NCBI RefSeq assembly: GCF_030767025.1
Contig: NZ_JASITE010000008.1
Coordinates: forward strand, 186,001 to 250,000
Length of the DNA stretch: 64,000 nucleotides
Direction of reading: 5' to 3'
From: Nocardia sp. CC227C
GTDB taxonomy: Bacteria > Actinomycetota > Actinomycetes > Mycobacteriales > Mycobacteriaceae
In this document: positions 49,580 to 57,968 of the stretch, one piece after another
How the letters are laid out: every line of letters begins with the position of its first letter
Numbering within the stretch: position 1 is the first letter of the stretch
The notes under the pieces: generated by a model
What the model saw: only the letters and a program-made list of their open reading frames with translations
Database searches by the model: none
What the model was told of the DNA's origin: nothing
Translations under genes and position numbers: made by a program

Positions 49580-51178
49580 TCAGCTCAGGTCGACCTGCGC
49601 GACCTTGGCCGCGCCGACGGCCTCGGCGATGGACGCCTGCACCTCGGCCGGAACCTCCTGGTTGACGCGCAGCACGACGGTCGCGCCTTCCTTGTCGAGA
49701 TCCTGGGTGAGCTGCGCGGCGAGGATGTCGATCCCGGCCTCGCCCAGCTTGCCGGCCAGGCGGCCGAGCTGACCCGGGCGGTCCTCGTAGTTGAGGACGG
49801 CCAGGTTGAGGCCCTCGGCGCGCATGTCGTAGTTGCGGCCGTTGATATTGACGATCTTCTGGACCTGCTGCGGCTCGGTCAGGGTGCCCGCCACATTCAG
49901 GGTGCGACCGTCGCCGAAGACGGCGCGCAGGTCGACCAGGCTGCGGTGGGTCGGGCTCTCGGTATGGGTGGTGACCGCGGCTTCCAGGCCGCGGTCCTTG
50001 GCCAGCGAAGGCGCGTTGACGAAGGTGACCGCGTCCTCGATGAGCGCCGAGAACACCCCGCGCAGCGCCGAGAGCTCCAGCACCGCAACATCATCGGCGG
50101 CGAGCTCGCCGCGCACCTGAACCTCCAGGCTGACCGGCAGCTCGTCGGCGAGCGCACCGAGCAGCGCGCCCTGCTTGCGCACGATCTCCAGCCAGGGGGC
50201 GACCTCGTCGGTGACCGAGCCGCCGGTGACATTGACCGCGCCGGGCACGAACTCACCGGCGAGGGCGAGCTGCACGGACTTGGCCACATCGGTGCCGGCG
50301 CGGTCCTGCGCCTCGGCGGTGGAGGCGCCCAGGTGCGGGGTCACCACGACCTGCGGCAGCCCGAACAGCGGGCTGTCGGTGCAGGGTTCGGTCTCGAACA
50401 CGTCGATTCCGGCGGCGCGCACGTGGCCGGAGGCGATGGCGTCGGCCAGGGCCTGCTCGTCGATCAGGCCGCCGCGGGCGGCGTTGACGATGATGACGCC
50501 CTTCTTGGTCTTGGCGATCGTCTCGGCATTGAGCATGCCCTTGGTCTCGGGCGTCTTCGGCAGGTGGATGGAGATGAAGTCGGCGCGCTCGAGCACCTCG
50601 TCCAGGCTCACCAGTTCGATGCCGAGCTGCGCGGCCCGGGCCGGGGAGGTGTAGGGGTCGTACGCGATGATCTTGGTTTCGAAGGCGGCGAGGCGCTGCG
50701 CGAACAGCTGCCCGATCCGGCCCAGGCCGATGACGCCCACGGTCTTGCCGAGGATCTCGACGCCGTTGAACTTGCTGCGCTGCCAGGTGTGCTCGCGCAG
50801 GGTGGCGTCGGCGGCCGGGATCTGGCGGGCGGCGGCCAGCAGCAGGGTGACGGCGTGCTCGGCGGCGGTGTGGATATTGGAGGTCGGCGCGTTGACGACC
50901 ATGACACCGCGCTCGGTGGCGGCCGGGACGTCGACATTGTCGAGGCCCACGCCCGCGCGGGCGACGATCTGCAGCTTCTTGCCGGCCTCGAGCACCTCGG
51001 CGTCGACGGTGGTGGCGGAGCGCACCAGCAGCGCGTCGGCCTCGGGCACGGCGGCGAGCAGCTCGGCCCGGTTGGGTCCGTCGACCCAGCGAACCTCGAC
51101 GCCGTCACCGAGCGCGTCGACGGTCGACTGGGCGAGCTTGTCGGCGATCAGAACTACAGGACGGCCTGCTTGGCTCAC
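49580..51178 (-). CDS. serA: D-3-phosphoglycerate dehydrogenase
   Basis: First enzyme of serine synthesis. It has 532 residues from GTG 51178, with AGGAGT upstream. The catalytic and NAD domain has VGVIGLGRIGQLFAQRL, the catalytic Arg and Glu lie in ARAGVGLDNVD and FETEPC, and His is in VVTPHLGAST. As in M. tuberculosis SerA1, an extra allosteric domain (about 320-455) precedes the C-terminal ACT domain (about 460-532, NYEDRPGQLGRLAGKLGEAG). Serine feedback inhibition is known for this form. Confidence 0.97.
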   Translation of the reverse strand: MSQAGRPVVLIADKLAQSTVDALGDGVEVRWVDGPNRAELLAAVPEADALLVRSATTVDAEVLEAGKKLQIVARAGVGLDNVDVPAATERGVMVVNAPTSNIHTAAEHAVTLLLAAARQIPAADATLREHTWQRSKFNGVEILGKTVGVIGLGRIGQLFAQRLAAFETKIIAYDPYTSPARAAQLGIELVSLDEVLERADFISIHLPKTPETKGMLNAETIAKTKKGVIIVNAARGGLIDEQALADAIASGHVRAAGIDVFETEPCTDSPLFGLPQVVVTPHLGASTAEAQDRAGTDVAKSVQLALAGEFVPGAVNVTGGSVTDEVAPWLEIVRKQGALLGALADELPVSLEVQVRGELAADDVAVLELSALRGVFSALIEDAVTFVNAPSLAKDRGLEAAVTTHTESPTHRSLVDLRAVFGDGRTLNVAGTLTEPQQVQKIVNINGRNYDMRAEGLNLAVLNYEDRPGQLGRLAGKLGEAGIDILAAQLTQDLDKEGATVVLRVNQEVPAEVQASIAEAVGAAKVAQVDLS

Positions 51179-51371
51179 TGGGGGTACTCCTGGAGGAATG
51201 GGGTCGGCATTTTCGCGGCCCAGCTTAATGGGCGCGATTTCGGGTGGGCTTACCGCCTGGTAGGCGGGCGCCTTCACCACGGCGAGCGGGGACTTCCCAC
51301 TGAGCGGGACTTTCTAGGTCAATTGTCCAGATTCACCGCGCCGGACGCCCGGCCCGGTTACGGTGCCGCGC

Positions 51372-52453
51372 ATGTCTCGCAGATTGCTGGCGGCCGCCGC
51401 ACTGGCCGCCCTCCCCTCGCCGCCGCGGCTCCGGCCACGGCCGCACCGACCGCGAACAAGGTCGTCGTCATCGGCATCGACGGCACACTGTGGAGTGAGG
51501 TGCGCGCCGCGCAGGCCCCGAACCTGGGCCGCCTGGCCGCCGAGGGCACCCTCGCCCGCACCTCCATCGCCCCGCACACCACCATGTCGTGCGTGTCGTG
51601 GGCGACCGCGCTGACCGGCGTGTGGGATACCAAGCACGGCATCCAGGACAACGGATCCACCTGCAACCCCGCACCTTTCGCGGCGTACCCGACCGTGTTC
51701 ACCCAGGTGGAGCGGACCCGGCCGGAACTGGCGACGGCATCCGTCGGAACCTGGGACAAGATCGGCATGATCGCGCGCACCGGCGATCCGAAGGCCGACC
51801 GGGTGGAGGTCACGCAGTTGGATCCGACCGGGGCGGGCATCTGCGAGACGACGGCCGACGCGAACGCGACCGCGGGCGTGGTCTCCGCCGTCGAGGACGG
51901 CACGGATCTGGTGTTCACCCACCTGGATCAGGTGGACATCGTGGGCCATACGCTGCGCGGTATCTGGCCGCAGGCGTACCGCGACGCCATCGGCCGGGCG
52001 GACGCCCTGGTCGGCGAGATCACCGCGGCGGTCGACGCCCGCGCCGCCGCGCATCCGAACGAGCGCTGGACGATTCTGGTCACCACCGACCACGGCCACA
52101 AGCCGGACGGCGGGCACGGCGGCCAGAGCGCTTACGAGACGGCCAGCTTCGTGATCGCACGCGGGGCGGGCTTCGCGGCGGGCGTGGAGTACAACGGCTA
52201 CACGCTGGCCGACATCACCCCGACCGTGCTGGATCTGCTCGACATCCCGGCGCCCGGGAACCTCGACGGCGCGTCGATGCTGTCGGGCGGCTCGGGCGAC
52301 CCGTCGGCACCGACGCCCGATACGCCGCCGGTCGACTCCGGCATCACCGGATCGTCCTCGGGGTCGGCGCAGGCCGCCCTGGTGAACAACCCGCTGTGCA
52401 TCCTGGGCAGCGGCTCGGCCAGCGGCTCCGCGAGCGGATCGTTCGACAAGTAG
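51372..52453 (+). pseudogene. Secreted phosphodiesterase/alkaline-phosphatase-superfamily protein with an apparent frameshift in the signal peptide
   Basis: The mature domain (frame ending at 52453) is a sulfatase/phosphodiesterase-fold enzyme: VVVIGIDGTLWSEV, a nucleophile region HTTMSCVSWATALTG, THLDQVDIVGHTLR and TTDHGHKPDGGHGG for metal binding. It ends with a Ser/Gly-rich tail. No start codon in this frame fits. The expected signal peptide (ATG 51372, MSRRLLAAAALAALP) is in a different frame, and LAAAAPATAAPTANK continues in the catalytic frame. Adding one C in the run CTCCCCTCG (51411-51419) restores one smooth signal peptide. It may be a true inactivating mutation, a phase-variable tract or an assembly error. 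Confidence 0.75.
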
Positions 52454-52466
52454 GCAAGAAACGCGA

Positions 52467-52505
52467 AAAGCCGACCTCAGGGCTGCGGATCCCGAGGTCG
52501 GCTTT
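52467..52505. terminator. Hairpin terminator shared by convergent genes
   Basis: AAAGCCGACCTC (52467-52478) pairs perfectly with GAGGTCGGCTTT (52494-52505). It follows the phosphodiesterase gene by 13 bases and lies 27 bases past the stop of the small minus-strand gene. A- and T-runs at each end suit both directions. Confidence 0.88.
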
Positions 52506-52531
52506 CGAAGTCGACTAATTCGACGTCAGAT

Positions 52532-52648
52532 TCAGCCGCCGAACGAGCCGGTCCACAGGGTGTCCAGGATACCGTGCAGCGCGGCGCTGCCGGTGGTGAG
52601 CAGGCCGTTGAGAGCAGCGGAACCGGTGTCGATAATAACGGGGATCAT
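52532..52648 (-). CDS. 38-residue small protein, unknown
   Basis: A complete reading frame from ATG 52648 to TGA, with a strong AAGGAG ribosome binding site 8 bases upstream. The peptide is hydrophobic and Ser/Gly/Leu-rich: MIPVIIDTGSAALNGLLTTG, then SAALHGILDTLWTGSFGG (quoted in parts). It contains an internal near-repeat, TGSAALNGLL and TGSAALHGIL. There is no signal peptide or charge cluster. It has its own spacer upstream and shares a terminator with the neighbouring gene, which supports real expression. The family is not recognised. Confidence 0.65.
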   Translation of the reverse strand: MIPVIIDTGSAALNGLLTTGSAALHGILDTLWTGSFGG

Positions 52649-52895
52649 GGGATACCTCTCCTTGCGAATTCCCAATTGAACTTCTGACGCTGAGCATATC
52701 GGGCGGATTTTTGGAGCCGTTACCGCGGTTTACGACTATGTGATATGGGCAACAAGAAGTAACATCGTGTGTGCGCGGTCATATGGTCCTCATTGGGGAT
52801 TCATATCACGGAACTATCACGCACAGCCGACACAAGTCTTCAAGCCCCGAAAACCGGTGGCACCGCGCCACCGCCCGGCGCTAGCCTCACCGTCC

Positions 52896-53699
52896 ATGAC
52901 CCTGCGCGCGATCCCCGCCTCCATGGACCCCGCGGTGGTCGCCACGATCGACGGCGAACTGGACCGGATCGAGCGCGACCACCGGGTCGGCGTGCGGCTG
53001 GCCATCGAAAGCGGCAGCCGGGCTTGGGGTTTCCCGTCCCCCGACTCCGACTATGCCTGCCGGTTCGTCTACGTCGCGCATCTGGACGACTACCTGACGC
53101 CGTGGCGCGGCCGCGATGTCATCGAGACGCCGCTGATCGGCGTGCTCGATGTGAACGGCTGGGAGCTGGCCAAGGCGCTGCGCCTGCTGGTGGCGGGCAA
53201 CGCGGTGCTCGTCGAATGGCTGATGTCGCCGATCGTGTATCGCGGAGACGCCGAATTCCGGGACGAACTCCGCGCATTGGCACACACCGTGGCGGACCGG
53301 AATCGAATCGCCATGCATTATCTGCACCTGGGCAGGAGACAATGGCGGCTGTTCGATTCGAATCGGTCGCTGAAGAAGGTGTTCTATTCCCTGCGCCCGG
53401 CGATGGCATTGCGCTGGCTGTACGAGCACCCGAATGCGGCGGTCGCGCCCATGCATATGCCGACCTTGCTCGAACAATGCGAATTGCCGAGCGATTTCAC
53501 CGGCGCGGTCCACGAATTGACCGAGCTGAAGTCACGGACGCGGGAAATGGGAACCGGAGCGGTGCCGACCCCCATCGCCGATTTCATCACGGCCGAATTC
53601 GACCGGGCGGCGAACGGATTCAGCCGGGAGCGCGACCGCGACCTGGGCCGGGCGCACGCCCTGACCGCCGAGTTCTTCAGGCGTCAGGCGCTGCGATGA
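52896..53699 (+). CDS. Polymerase-beta-like nucleotidyltransferase (RlaP/COG3541 type), catalytic Asp replaced
   Basis: A 267-residue protein from ATG 52896. The family signature is GSRAWGF at residues 40-46, then SPDSDY. The canonical end of the motif is DSDYDVRF, with Asp in both positions, and it is involved in metal binding. Here it reads DSDYACRF, so residue 54 is Ala instead of Asp. The rest of the fold is present: WELAKALRLLVAGNAVLVEWL, then RRQWRLF and LKKVFYSLRPAMALRWLYEHP (quoted in parts). Family members are annotated as RNA-repair-linked nucleotidyltransferases. This copy may be inactive or altered. It overlaps the convergent cold-shock gene by 23 bases at the 3' ends. Confidence 0.85.
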   Translation: MTLRAIPASMDPAVVATIDGELDRIERDHRVGVRLAIESGSRAWGFPSPDSDYACRFVYVAHLDDYLTPWRGRDVIETPLIGVLDVNGWELAKALRLLVAGNAVLVEWLMSPIVYRGDAEFRDELRALAHTVADRNRIAMHYLHLGRRQWRLFDSNRSLKKVFYSLRPAMALRWLYEHPNAAVAPMHMPTLLEQCELPSDFTGAVHELTELKSRTREMGTGAVPTPIADFITAEFDRAANGFSRERDRDLGRAHALTAEFFRRQALR

Positions 53700-53889
53700 C
53701 GTGGGTGGCCTCCGGGCCGGGTTTGGTGCGCCGCCACTCGAACTCGACCCGCTGGCCCTCCTCCAGCCAGCGGAAACCCTCCCCGTCGATGGCGGTGTAC
53801 TCGACATAGACGTCCGGACCGCTGTCGTCGGGGGTGATGAAACCGAAGCCCTTCAAGCTGTCGAACCACTTCACCGTGCCGCGAGCCAT
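53677..53889 (-). CDS. Cold-shock-domain protein
   Basis: A 70-residue single-stranded nucleic-acid-binding protein from ATG 53889 (MARGTVKWFDSLKGFGFI). RNP1 is canonical (KGFGFI). RNP2 reads DVYVEYTAI where most family members have DVFVHYSAI, so the central His is replaced by Glu. GFRWLEEGQRVEFEWRRTKPGPEA completes the barrel. The 3' end overlaps the end of the nucleotidyltransferase gene on the opposite strand, giving a possible antisense effect. Confidence 0.92.
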   Translation of the reverse strand: MARGTVKWFDSLKGFGFITPDDSGPDVYVEYTAIDGEGFRWLEEGQRVEFEWRRTKPGPEATHVIAAPDA

Positions 53890-54145
53890 TCCCATTCTTT
53901 CTCGACCATCGCAGGGACTTGGAGGGCCGCGGCCCCGCCCGCGCCCGACTAAGCGTGGCATGCGACCTCGCGGCGAACAACCGGCGGGTGCCACTTCGAG
54001 AAGACCCGCTGACACGACCTGGTCCGGCGGCGACAATGGTGGGGCCGACGCGACCCCGTCCGAGGGCCGGCGACCGCCGTCCCCGCGTGTCGAACGGCGC
54101 GAACCGAGGGACGGGCTCGGCGATCGCCGCTAAGGAGTTCCGTTG

Positions 54146-55207
54146 GTGAGCAAGAACCGACTGCTGAGCGGTCTGGCGGGCCGGTTCGCCGGGCTGACAG
54201 CTACCAGTCTGCCCATACCGGCTCCGGCCGAAACCATTGCCGCGCGACGGCACTTCTTCGGCGAGGCGGTCGATCCCGGCACCGGCGAGGTGAGCCCGGA
54301 TCGGGTGCTGGCGGCCTGGTTCGGCTGCGCGGGATTCGCGATCGCCATGGGCGGCACCGTCTTTCTGCTCGACGCCTGGGTGCCGCGCGGACTGACCTCG
54401 AACTACGTCCCCACCACACCGACCCAGCTGGCGGCGCTGCGCCCCGAGGCCATCTTCATCGGCCACGGGCATTTCGACCACGCGGCCGACGCCGGGCCGA
54501 TCGCCCAGGCCAGCGGCGCGACGGTGTACGGCACGGCCGAACACTGCGCGGCCATCCGCAAGCAGGTCGCATTCAAGGCCGAATTCGCCTGTGTGGAACT
54601 GGGTTCCGCCGACTCCGGACCCGGCGACCGCTACGACTTCCCGCTGCTGCCCGGACTGGAGGTGACCGCCGTGCGCCACCTGCACTCCGCACCCACCCGC
54701 CGCGGCCCGACCTCATCGGCCCGCGTCTGCCCCGCCCCGTGCCTCGGTGACATCCGCACCCACCGCCCGACCCTGGCCGATGCCACCCACCTCGTCCGTC
54801 ATCTCGCCGCGGCGGAGGGCGGCACCCTGCTCTACCAGTTCCGCACCGCCGACTTCACGCTCACCTGGCACGATTCGTCCGGCCCGCTGCTGGACCGCGC
54901 GCCCGAGGTGCTCGAGGCGCTGCGCGCACTGCTCGCCTCGGACGTGCACATCGGCGCGATCCAGGGCTTCAACCAGTTCACCAACGGCTTGCGCGACCCC
55001 CGCAGCTACGTGGAGGCGTTGCGCCCCGACATCTTCGTACCGAATCACCACGACAACTGGCTTCCGCTCATCACCGCCCGCGGTGCGGCGTTCCGGACGC
55101 CGCTGCACGCGGAGCTGGCGAAACTGCCCGCGGCCACCCGCCCGGAAATCCGCATGCTGACGGATCCCGACGACTATGTCTCCTGCGCGCGAATGACCTT
55201 CAATTAA
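54146..55207 (+). CDS. Metallo-beta-lactamase-fold hydrolase
   Basis: A 353-residue protein from GTG 54146, 8 bases after AAGGAG (a TTG one codon upstream is also possible). The metal-binding motif is GHGHFDHAADA (HxHxDH), with further His at RHLHSAPT and in NHHDNW near the C-terminus. GCAGFAIAMGGTVFLLDAW opens the fold. The N-terminus is weakly hydrophobic but not a clear signal peptide. It resembles large actinobacterial MBL-fold proteins related to UlaG-type hydrolases. Substrate unknown. It stands alone. Confidence 0.85.
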   Translation: MSKNRLLSGLAGRFAGLTATSLPIPAPAETIAARRHFFGEAVDPGTGEVSPDRVLAAWFGCAGFAIAMGGTVFLLDAWVPRGLTSNYVPTTPTQLAALRPEAIFIGHGHFDHAADAGPIAQASGATVYGTAEHCAAIRKQVAFKAEFACVELGSADSGPGDRYDFPLLPGLEVTAVRHLHSAPTRRGPTSSARVCPAPCLGDIRTHRPTLADATHLVRHLAAAEGGTLLYQFRTADFTLTWHDSSGPLLDRAPEVLEALRALLASDVHIGAIQGFNQFTNGLRDPRSYVEALRPDIFVPNHHDNWLPLITARGAAFRTPLHAELAKLPAATRPEIRMLTDPDDYVSCARMTFN

Positions 55208-55267
55208 TCGTTCCCCGCAGTGGATTTCGATCACATACCGACCGCCGAGCACGTAGCCTCCACGGCT

Positions 55268-55348
55268 ATGTGGAGTATCGTCGCCATTTCCATCGTCGCC
55301 GTCATCATCATCGGGCTGGGATTCGCGGTGGGGCTACCGCGCGATTGA
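55268..55348 (+). CDS. Possible 26-residue membrane peptide
   Basis: ATG 55268 to TGA encodes MWSIVAISIVAVIIIGLGFA followed by VGLPRD: a single hydrophobic helix with a short polar end. There is no clear ribosome binding site, so it may not be real. If real, it would be a small single-pass membrane protein. Confidence 0.35.
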   Translation: MWSIVAISIVAVIIIGLGFAVGLPRD

Positions 55349-55373
55349 TTCCCCGTTCCCCGCCCCGATCCGG

Positions 55374-55742
55374 TCAGTCGCGGTATATCGCTACGTAAGC
55401 GTTCGTGACTGTCCCGAGACTGGTGGGCCCCAAGCATGTGGCCGTGCCCTGGCCGGAGGGAGCGAAGGAACCTCCCCAGGAACCCCGGTACGGTCCGATT
55501 GCCATGAGCGGGAACGCATTCGGTACGCCGTGCAGGCCGAAGCACTCGACGATCAGCGTGTACTCCCGCCCGGCAGGCGCGTCGACATCGTGGCATGTCG
55601 CCGTCGCGCCGACCAGGTCCCGCGTGACGGTGCAGTCCTGCGGTGCGGCCTGGGCTGTACCGGAGCCGAAGACGGTGGCGAAGCCCGCGAGCATGACGGC
55701 TCCTACCATGAATCGGGGGGCGGCGATCGCGGCTTGCCTCAT
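55374..55742 (-). CDS. Small secreted protein of unknown function
   Basis: A 122-residue protein from ATG 55742 with AAGGAT upstream. The signal peptide has RFMVGAVMLAGFATVFGSG and a cleavage site after GTAQA (residues before APQDCTVT). The mature chain of about 90 residues has four Cys (QDCTV, TCHDV, VECFG, TATCLG), consistent with two disulfides. Gly-rich C-terminal half. The family is not recognised. Confidence 0.75.
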   Translation of the reverse strand: MRQAAIAAPRFMVGAVMLAGFATVFGSGTAQAAPQDCTVTRDLVGATATCHDVDAPAGREYTLIVECFGLHGVPNAFPLMAIGPYRGSWGGSFAPSGQGTATCLGPTSLGTVTNAYVAIYRD

Positions 55743-56075
55743 TCGGAATCCTTTCGAAGGGTCATCGGTTCATCGGCCGCGGGGACCGATCGGTTACGAC
55801 GGAGCAGTGGCGTGATGAGGGTTTCGGCCACGGCGGCAATTACGCTCATACCCACGTTCCCGAGTGGAAAACATGATCAATCGCTGCGCTTCGCCGTCGC
55901 GCGCAGCGCTTGGGACGCCGAAAGTCATCGAATCACACGAATAGTCGGCCCATTCACGCCGACACACATTCGCCGGAACGTCACGAGTACGTCACGCCGA
56001 TCTTCGCGCGATCGGTTCGGCATGTCGCGTGAACTGGGGTTTTGTGTCGCACGCCGGTCGAGTAGATTCGAACAT
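55743..56075 (+). other. 333-bp intergenic region ahead of the DUF222/HNH gene
   Basis: No gene is visible. The stretch is less GC-rich than its surroundings, and a -10-like TAGATT sits at 56063-56068, 7 bases ahead of the downstream ATG. A longer in-frame start for the HNH gene at 56022 exists but breaks the expected N-terminus. Confidence 0.5.
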
Positions 56076-56083
56076 ATGAGCGA
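56068..56083 (+). promoter_or_regulatory. Degenerate SOS (LexA) box overlapping the start codon of the DUF222/HNH gene
   Basis: TCGAAC-ATAT-GAGCGA. The actinobacterial LexA site is TCGAAC-N4-GTTCGA. The left half is perfect and the right half has two mismatches. The ATG lies inside the site and TAGATT overlaps its left edge, so LexA binding would block initiation directly. Confidence 0.5.
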
Positions 56084-57731
56084 TGCCGCCGAGGTCGAGC
56101 TCACCGGCTACGAGTTGGTGGAGCGACTGCGAGCGGTCCACGCCCAGATCGCCGCCGCCCACGCCGAAGAAGTCGGGCTGATCACCCAGCTGTACCGGCT
56201 GCGCCGCGCACAGCAACTCGAGGCCGGGGTGTCGGCACGCTACGCCGGAGAGTCGACAGCGACCGAAATCGGGGTGGCGGTACGCATCCCGCAGCGCACC
56301 GCCGATGGATTGATCGCCCTCGGGCTGGGATTGCAGCGGCTGCCGCACACGCGGAGGGCCTTCGCCCTGGGCCGTATCGACCTGGCGCGGGTGCGCGCTA
56401 TCCACGACGCGCTGGTCAACGCACCGGACGAGACGGTAACAGCACTGGAGGAGACGGTCGTCGCGCGGGCCGAGGGCTGTGATCCGGCACGGTTGCGGCG
56501 CACCATCCGCAAGAAGTTGCTCGAGATCGACCCGGCCGGGCAGGCCCGCCGCCGCCAGGAGGCCGAGCGGGAACGGTACGTCGCGGTGCGCGCGGCCGAC
56601 GACGGGACCGCGCTGCTCGACGGCGTCCTACCCGCCGCCGGCGGCTGGAGCCTGTTCGAACGATTGCGAGAGATGGCGATCACCCAATGCTGCGCCGCGG
56701 ACCCGCGCACCATGAACCAGCGCCGCGCCGACGCGTTGGTTGCGCTCGCCGACGGCAGCGGCCGCCTCGCCTGTGGCTGCGACCTCCCCGACTGCCCCCG
56801 CCGCGACCCGAGTGATCCCGTTCCGGCTGCGCGGCGCGCGTTGGTGCAGGTCGGTATCAGCGCGGCCACGCTACTCGCCGTGCAGGACAACCCAGCACTG
56901 CTGGCCGGATTCGGGGCCGTCGACGCCGATCTCGCCCGCCAGATCGCCCGCCACGCCCGCTTCCACATCATCCCCGAAACCGCCAGCCCTGCAAGCGAAC
57001 TCGCCAACCCGGCATGCTCAACCACGGCGCCCGACAACACCGACACCGGCGGTCTCCCAACACCCCCGGCGGACTCGCACACGTTGTCGCCAGCAGACCC
57101 GCAGCCGTTGCCACCGCCGGGCGCACACTTGCCACCGGCGGACCCACAGACGTTGTCTCCGACGGACCCGCAGGAATTGCGGTACCGGCCGAGCGCGAAT
57201 CTCGCCGCCCGGGTCCGGGCACTCGACGGCATCTGCCGCGCTCCCGGCTGCCACATATCAGCCGCGGCCACCGATCTCGACCACCAACTGCCCTTCGACC
57301 ACCGCTCCCCCGCGTCCGGTGGCCGCACCACAGAGCAAAACCTCGGCTGCCGCTGTCGCCGACATCACCGCCTGAAAACACTGGCAAACCACGGCATGAA
57401 CGGCTGGACCGTCACCCAGCACAGGGACCGGCGCATCGAATGGCGCACTCCTACCGGTGGGGTGATCACCACCGACCCAGAGGGCGCGAAGTTCCTGTTC
57501 CCACGCACCCCGGTCCCCACGGCACCGATGGAACCGATTCACCCACAACCCGACCCACCGCTATTGGACCCCGGGCCGGTGATCAACGCACTCACCGAGC
57601 TGGTGCACGTCTACATCCCACCGGGCCGCCGCAGCGTGCGCAGCCGCCGCGACTTCCGCCCCGTCCGGGTGGGTAGTGCCTTGTGCGGCATCGGTGACAC
57701 CGATGGAGATACCGGCCGTCCGCCGTTCTGA
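56076..57731 (+). CDS. DUF222 / HNH endonuclease family protein (13E12-repeat type)
   Basis: A 551-residue protein from ATG 56076. Residues about 10-300 are the DUF222 domain (GYELVERLRAVHAQIAAAHA, then GRIDLARVRAIHDAL). A Pro-rich linker of about 50 residues with repeated PADPQ/LSP units follows (DNA about 57060-57180). The C-terminal HNH nuclease has ARVRALDGICRAPGC, LDHQLPFDHR, NLGCRCRRHHRLK (His, Asn, His). It is homologous to the M. tuberculosis 13E12 repeat proteins, several of which are DNA-damage induced. Leaderless transcription is suggested by a TAGATT 7 bases before the ATG. Function in the cell is unknown. Confidence 0.88.
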   Translation: MSDAAEVELTGYELVERLRAVHAQIAAAHAEEVGLITQLYRLRRAQQLEAGVSARYAGESTATEIGVAVRIPQRTADGLIALGLGLQRLPHTRRAFALGRIDLARVRAIHDALVNAPDETVTALEETVVARAEGCDPARLRRTIRKKLLEIDPAGQARRRQEAERERYVAVRAADDGTALLDGVLPAAGGWSLFERLREMAITQCCAADPRTMNQRRADALVALADGSGRLACGCDLPDCPRRDPSDPVPAARRALVQVGISAATLLAVQDNPALLAGFGAVDADLARQIARHARFHIIPETASPASELANPACSTTAPDNTDTGGLPTPPADSHTLSPADPQPLPPPGAHLPPADPQTLSPTDPQELRYRPSANLAARVRALDGICRAPGCHISAAATDLDHQLPFDHRSPASGGRTTEQNLGCRCRRHHRLKTLANHGMNGWTVTQHRDRRIEWRTPTGGVITTDPEGAKFLFPRTPVPTAPMEPIHPQPDPPLLDPGPVINALTELVHVYIPPGRRSVRSRRDFRPVRVGSALCGIGDTDGDTGRPPF

Positions 57732-57761
57732 CTCGCACGCGAGACCCGGTCGAACTCGCGA

Positions 57762-57968
57762 CTATCCGAAACCGAACTCGCCGTCCATCACGCACTGCAC
57801 GAAATGATCCCAGCCCTCCGCACTGAAGGTCAGGCTGGGTGCGTCTGCCGCCTTCGAATCACGCACTCCGACCAAACCTCCGGGCAGAAACGCGACTTCG
57901 ACGCAGTCCGCCTTATCGCCACTGTGAGTGCTCTTGAACCAATGGACCAGGGGTAGTTCGGACGTCAC
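57762..57968 (-). CDS. DUF397 small protein
   Basis: A 68-residue protein from GTG 57968. Its motifs VHWFKSTHSGDKADCVEVAF and VGVRDSKAAD (quoted in two parts) are the DUF397 family signature. In actinomycetes such proteins are nearly always encoded right after an XRE/DUF5753 regulator, as here, with a 4-base overlap (GTGA). The pair acts in regulation of development or stress in streptomycetes, and the partner may act as an antagonist. No toxin activity is implied. Confidence 0.9.
   Translation of the reverse strand: MTSELPLVHWFKSTHSGDKADCVEVAFLPGGLVGVRDSKAADAPSLTFSAEGWDHFVQCVMDGEFGFG

Noticed and set aside
49379..51371. Open frame upstream of the phosphodiesterase gene, running opposite serA
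   Set aside because: It is antisense to serA. The true N-terminus of the phosphodiesterase is explained by the frameshifted signal peptide at 51372.
55530..56075. Longer N-terminus for the DUF222/HNH protein
   Set aside because: The upstream extension overlaps the antisense secreted-protein gene. The conserved domain, -10 box and SOS-like site all fit ATG 56076.
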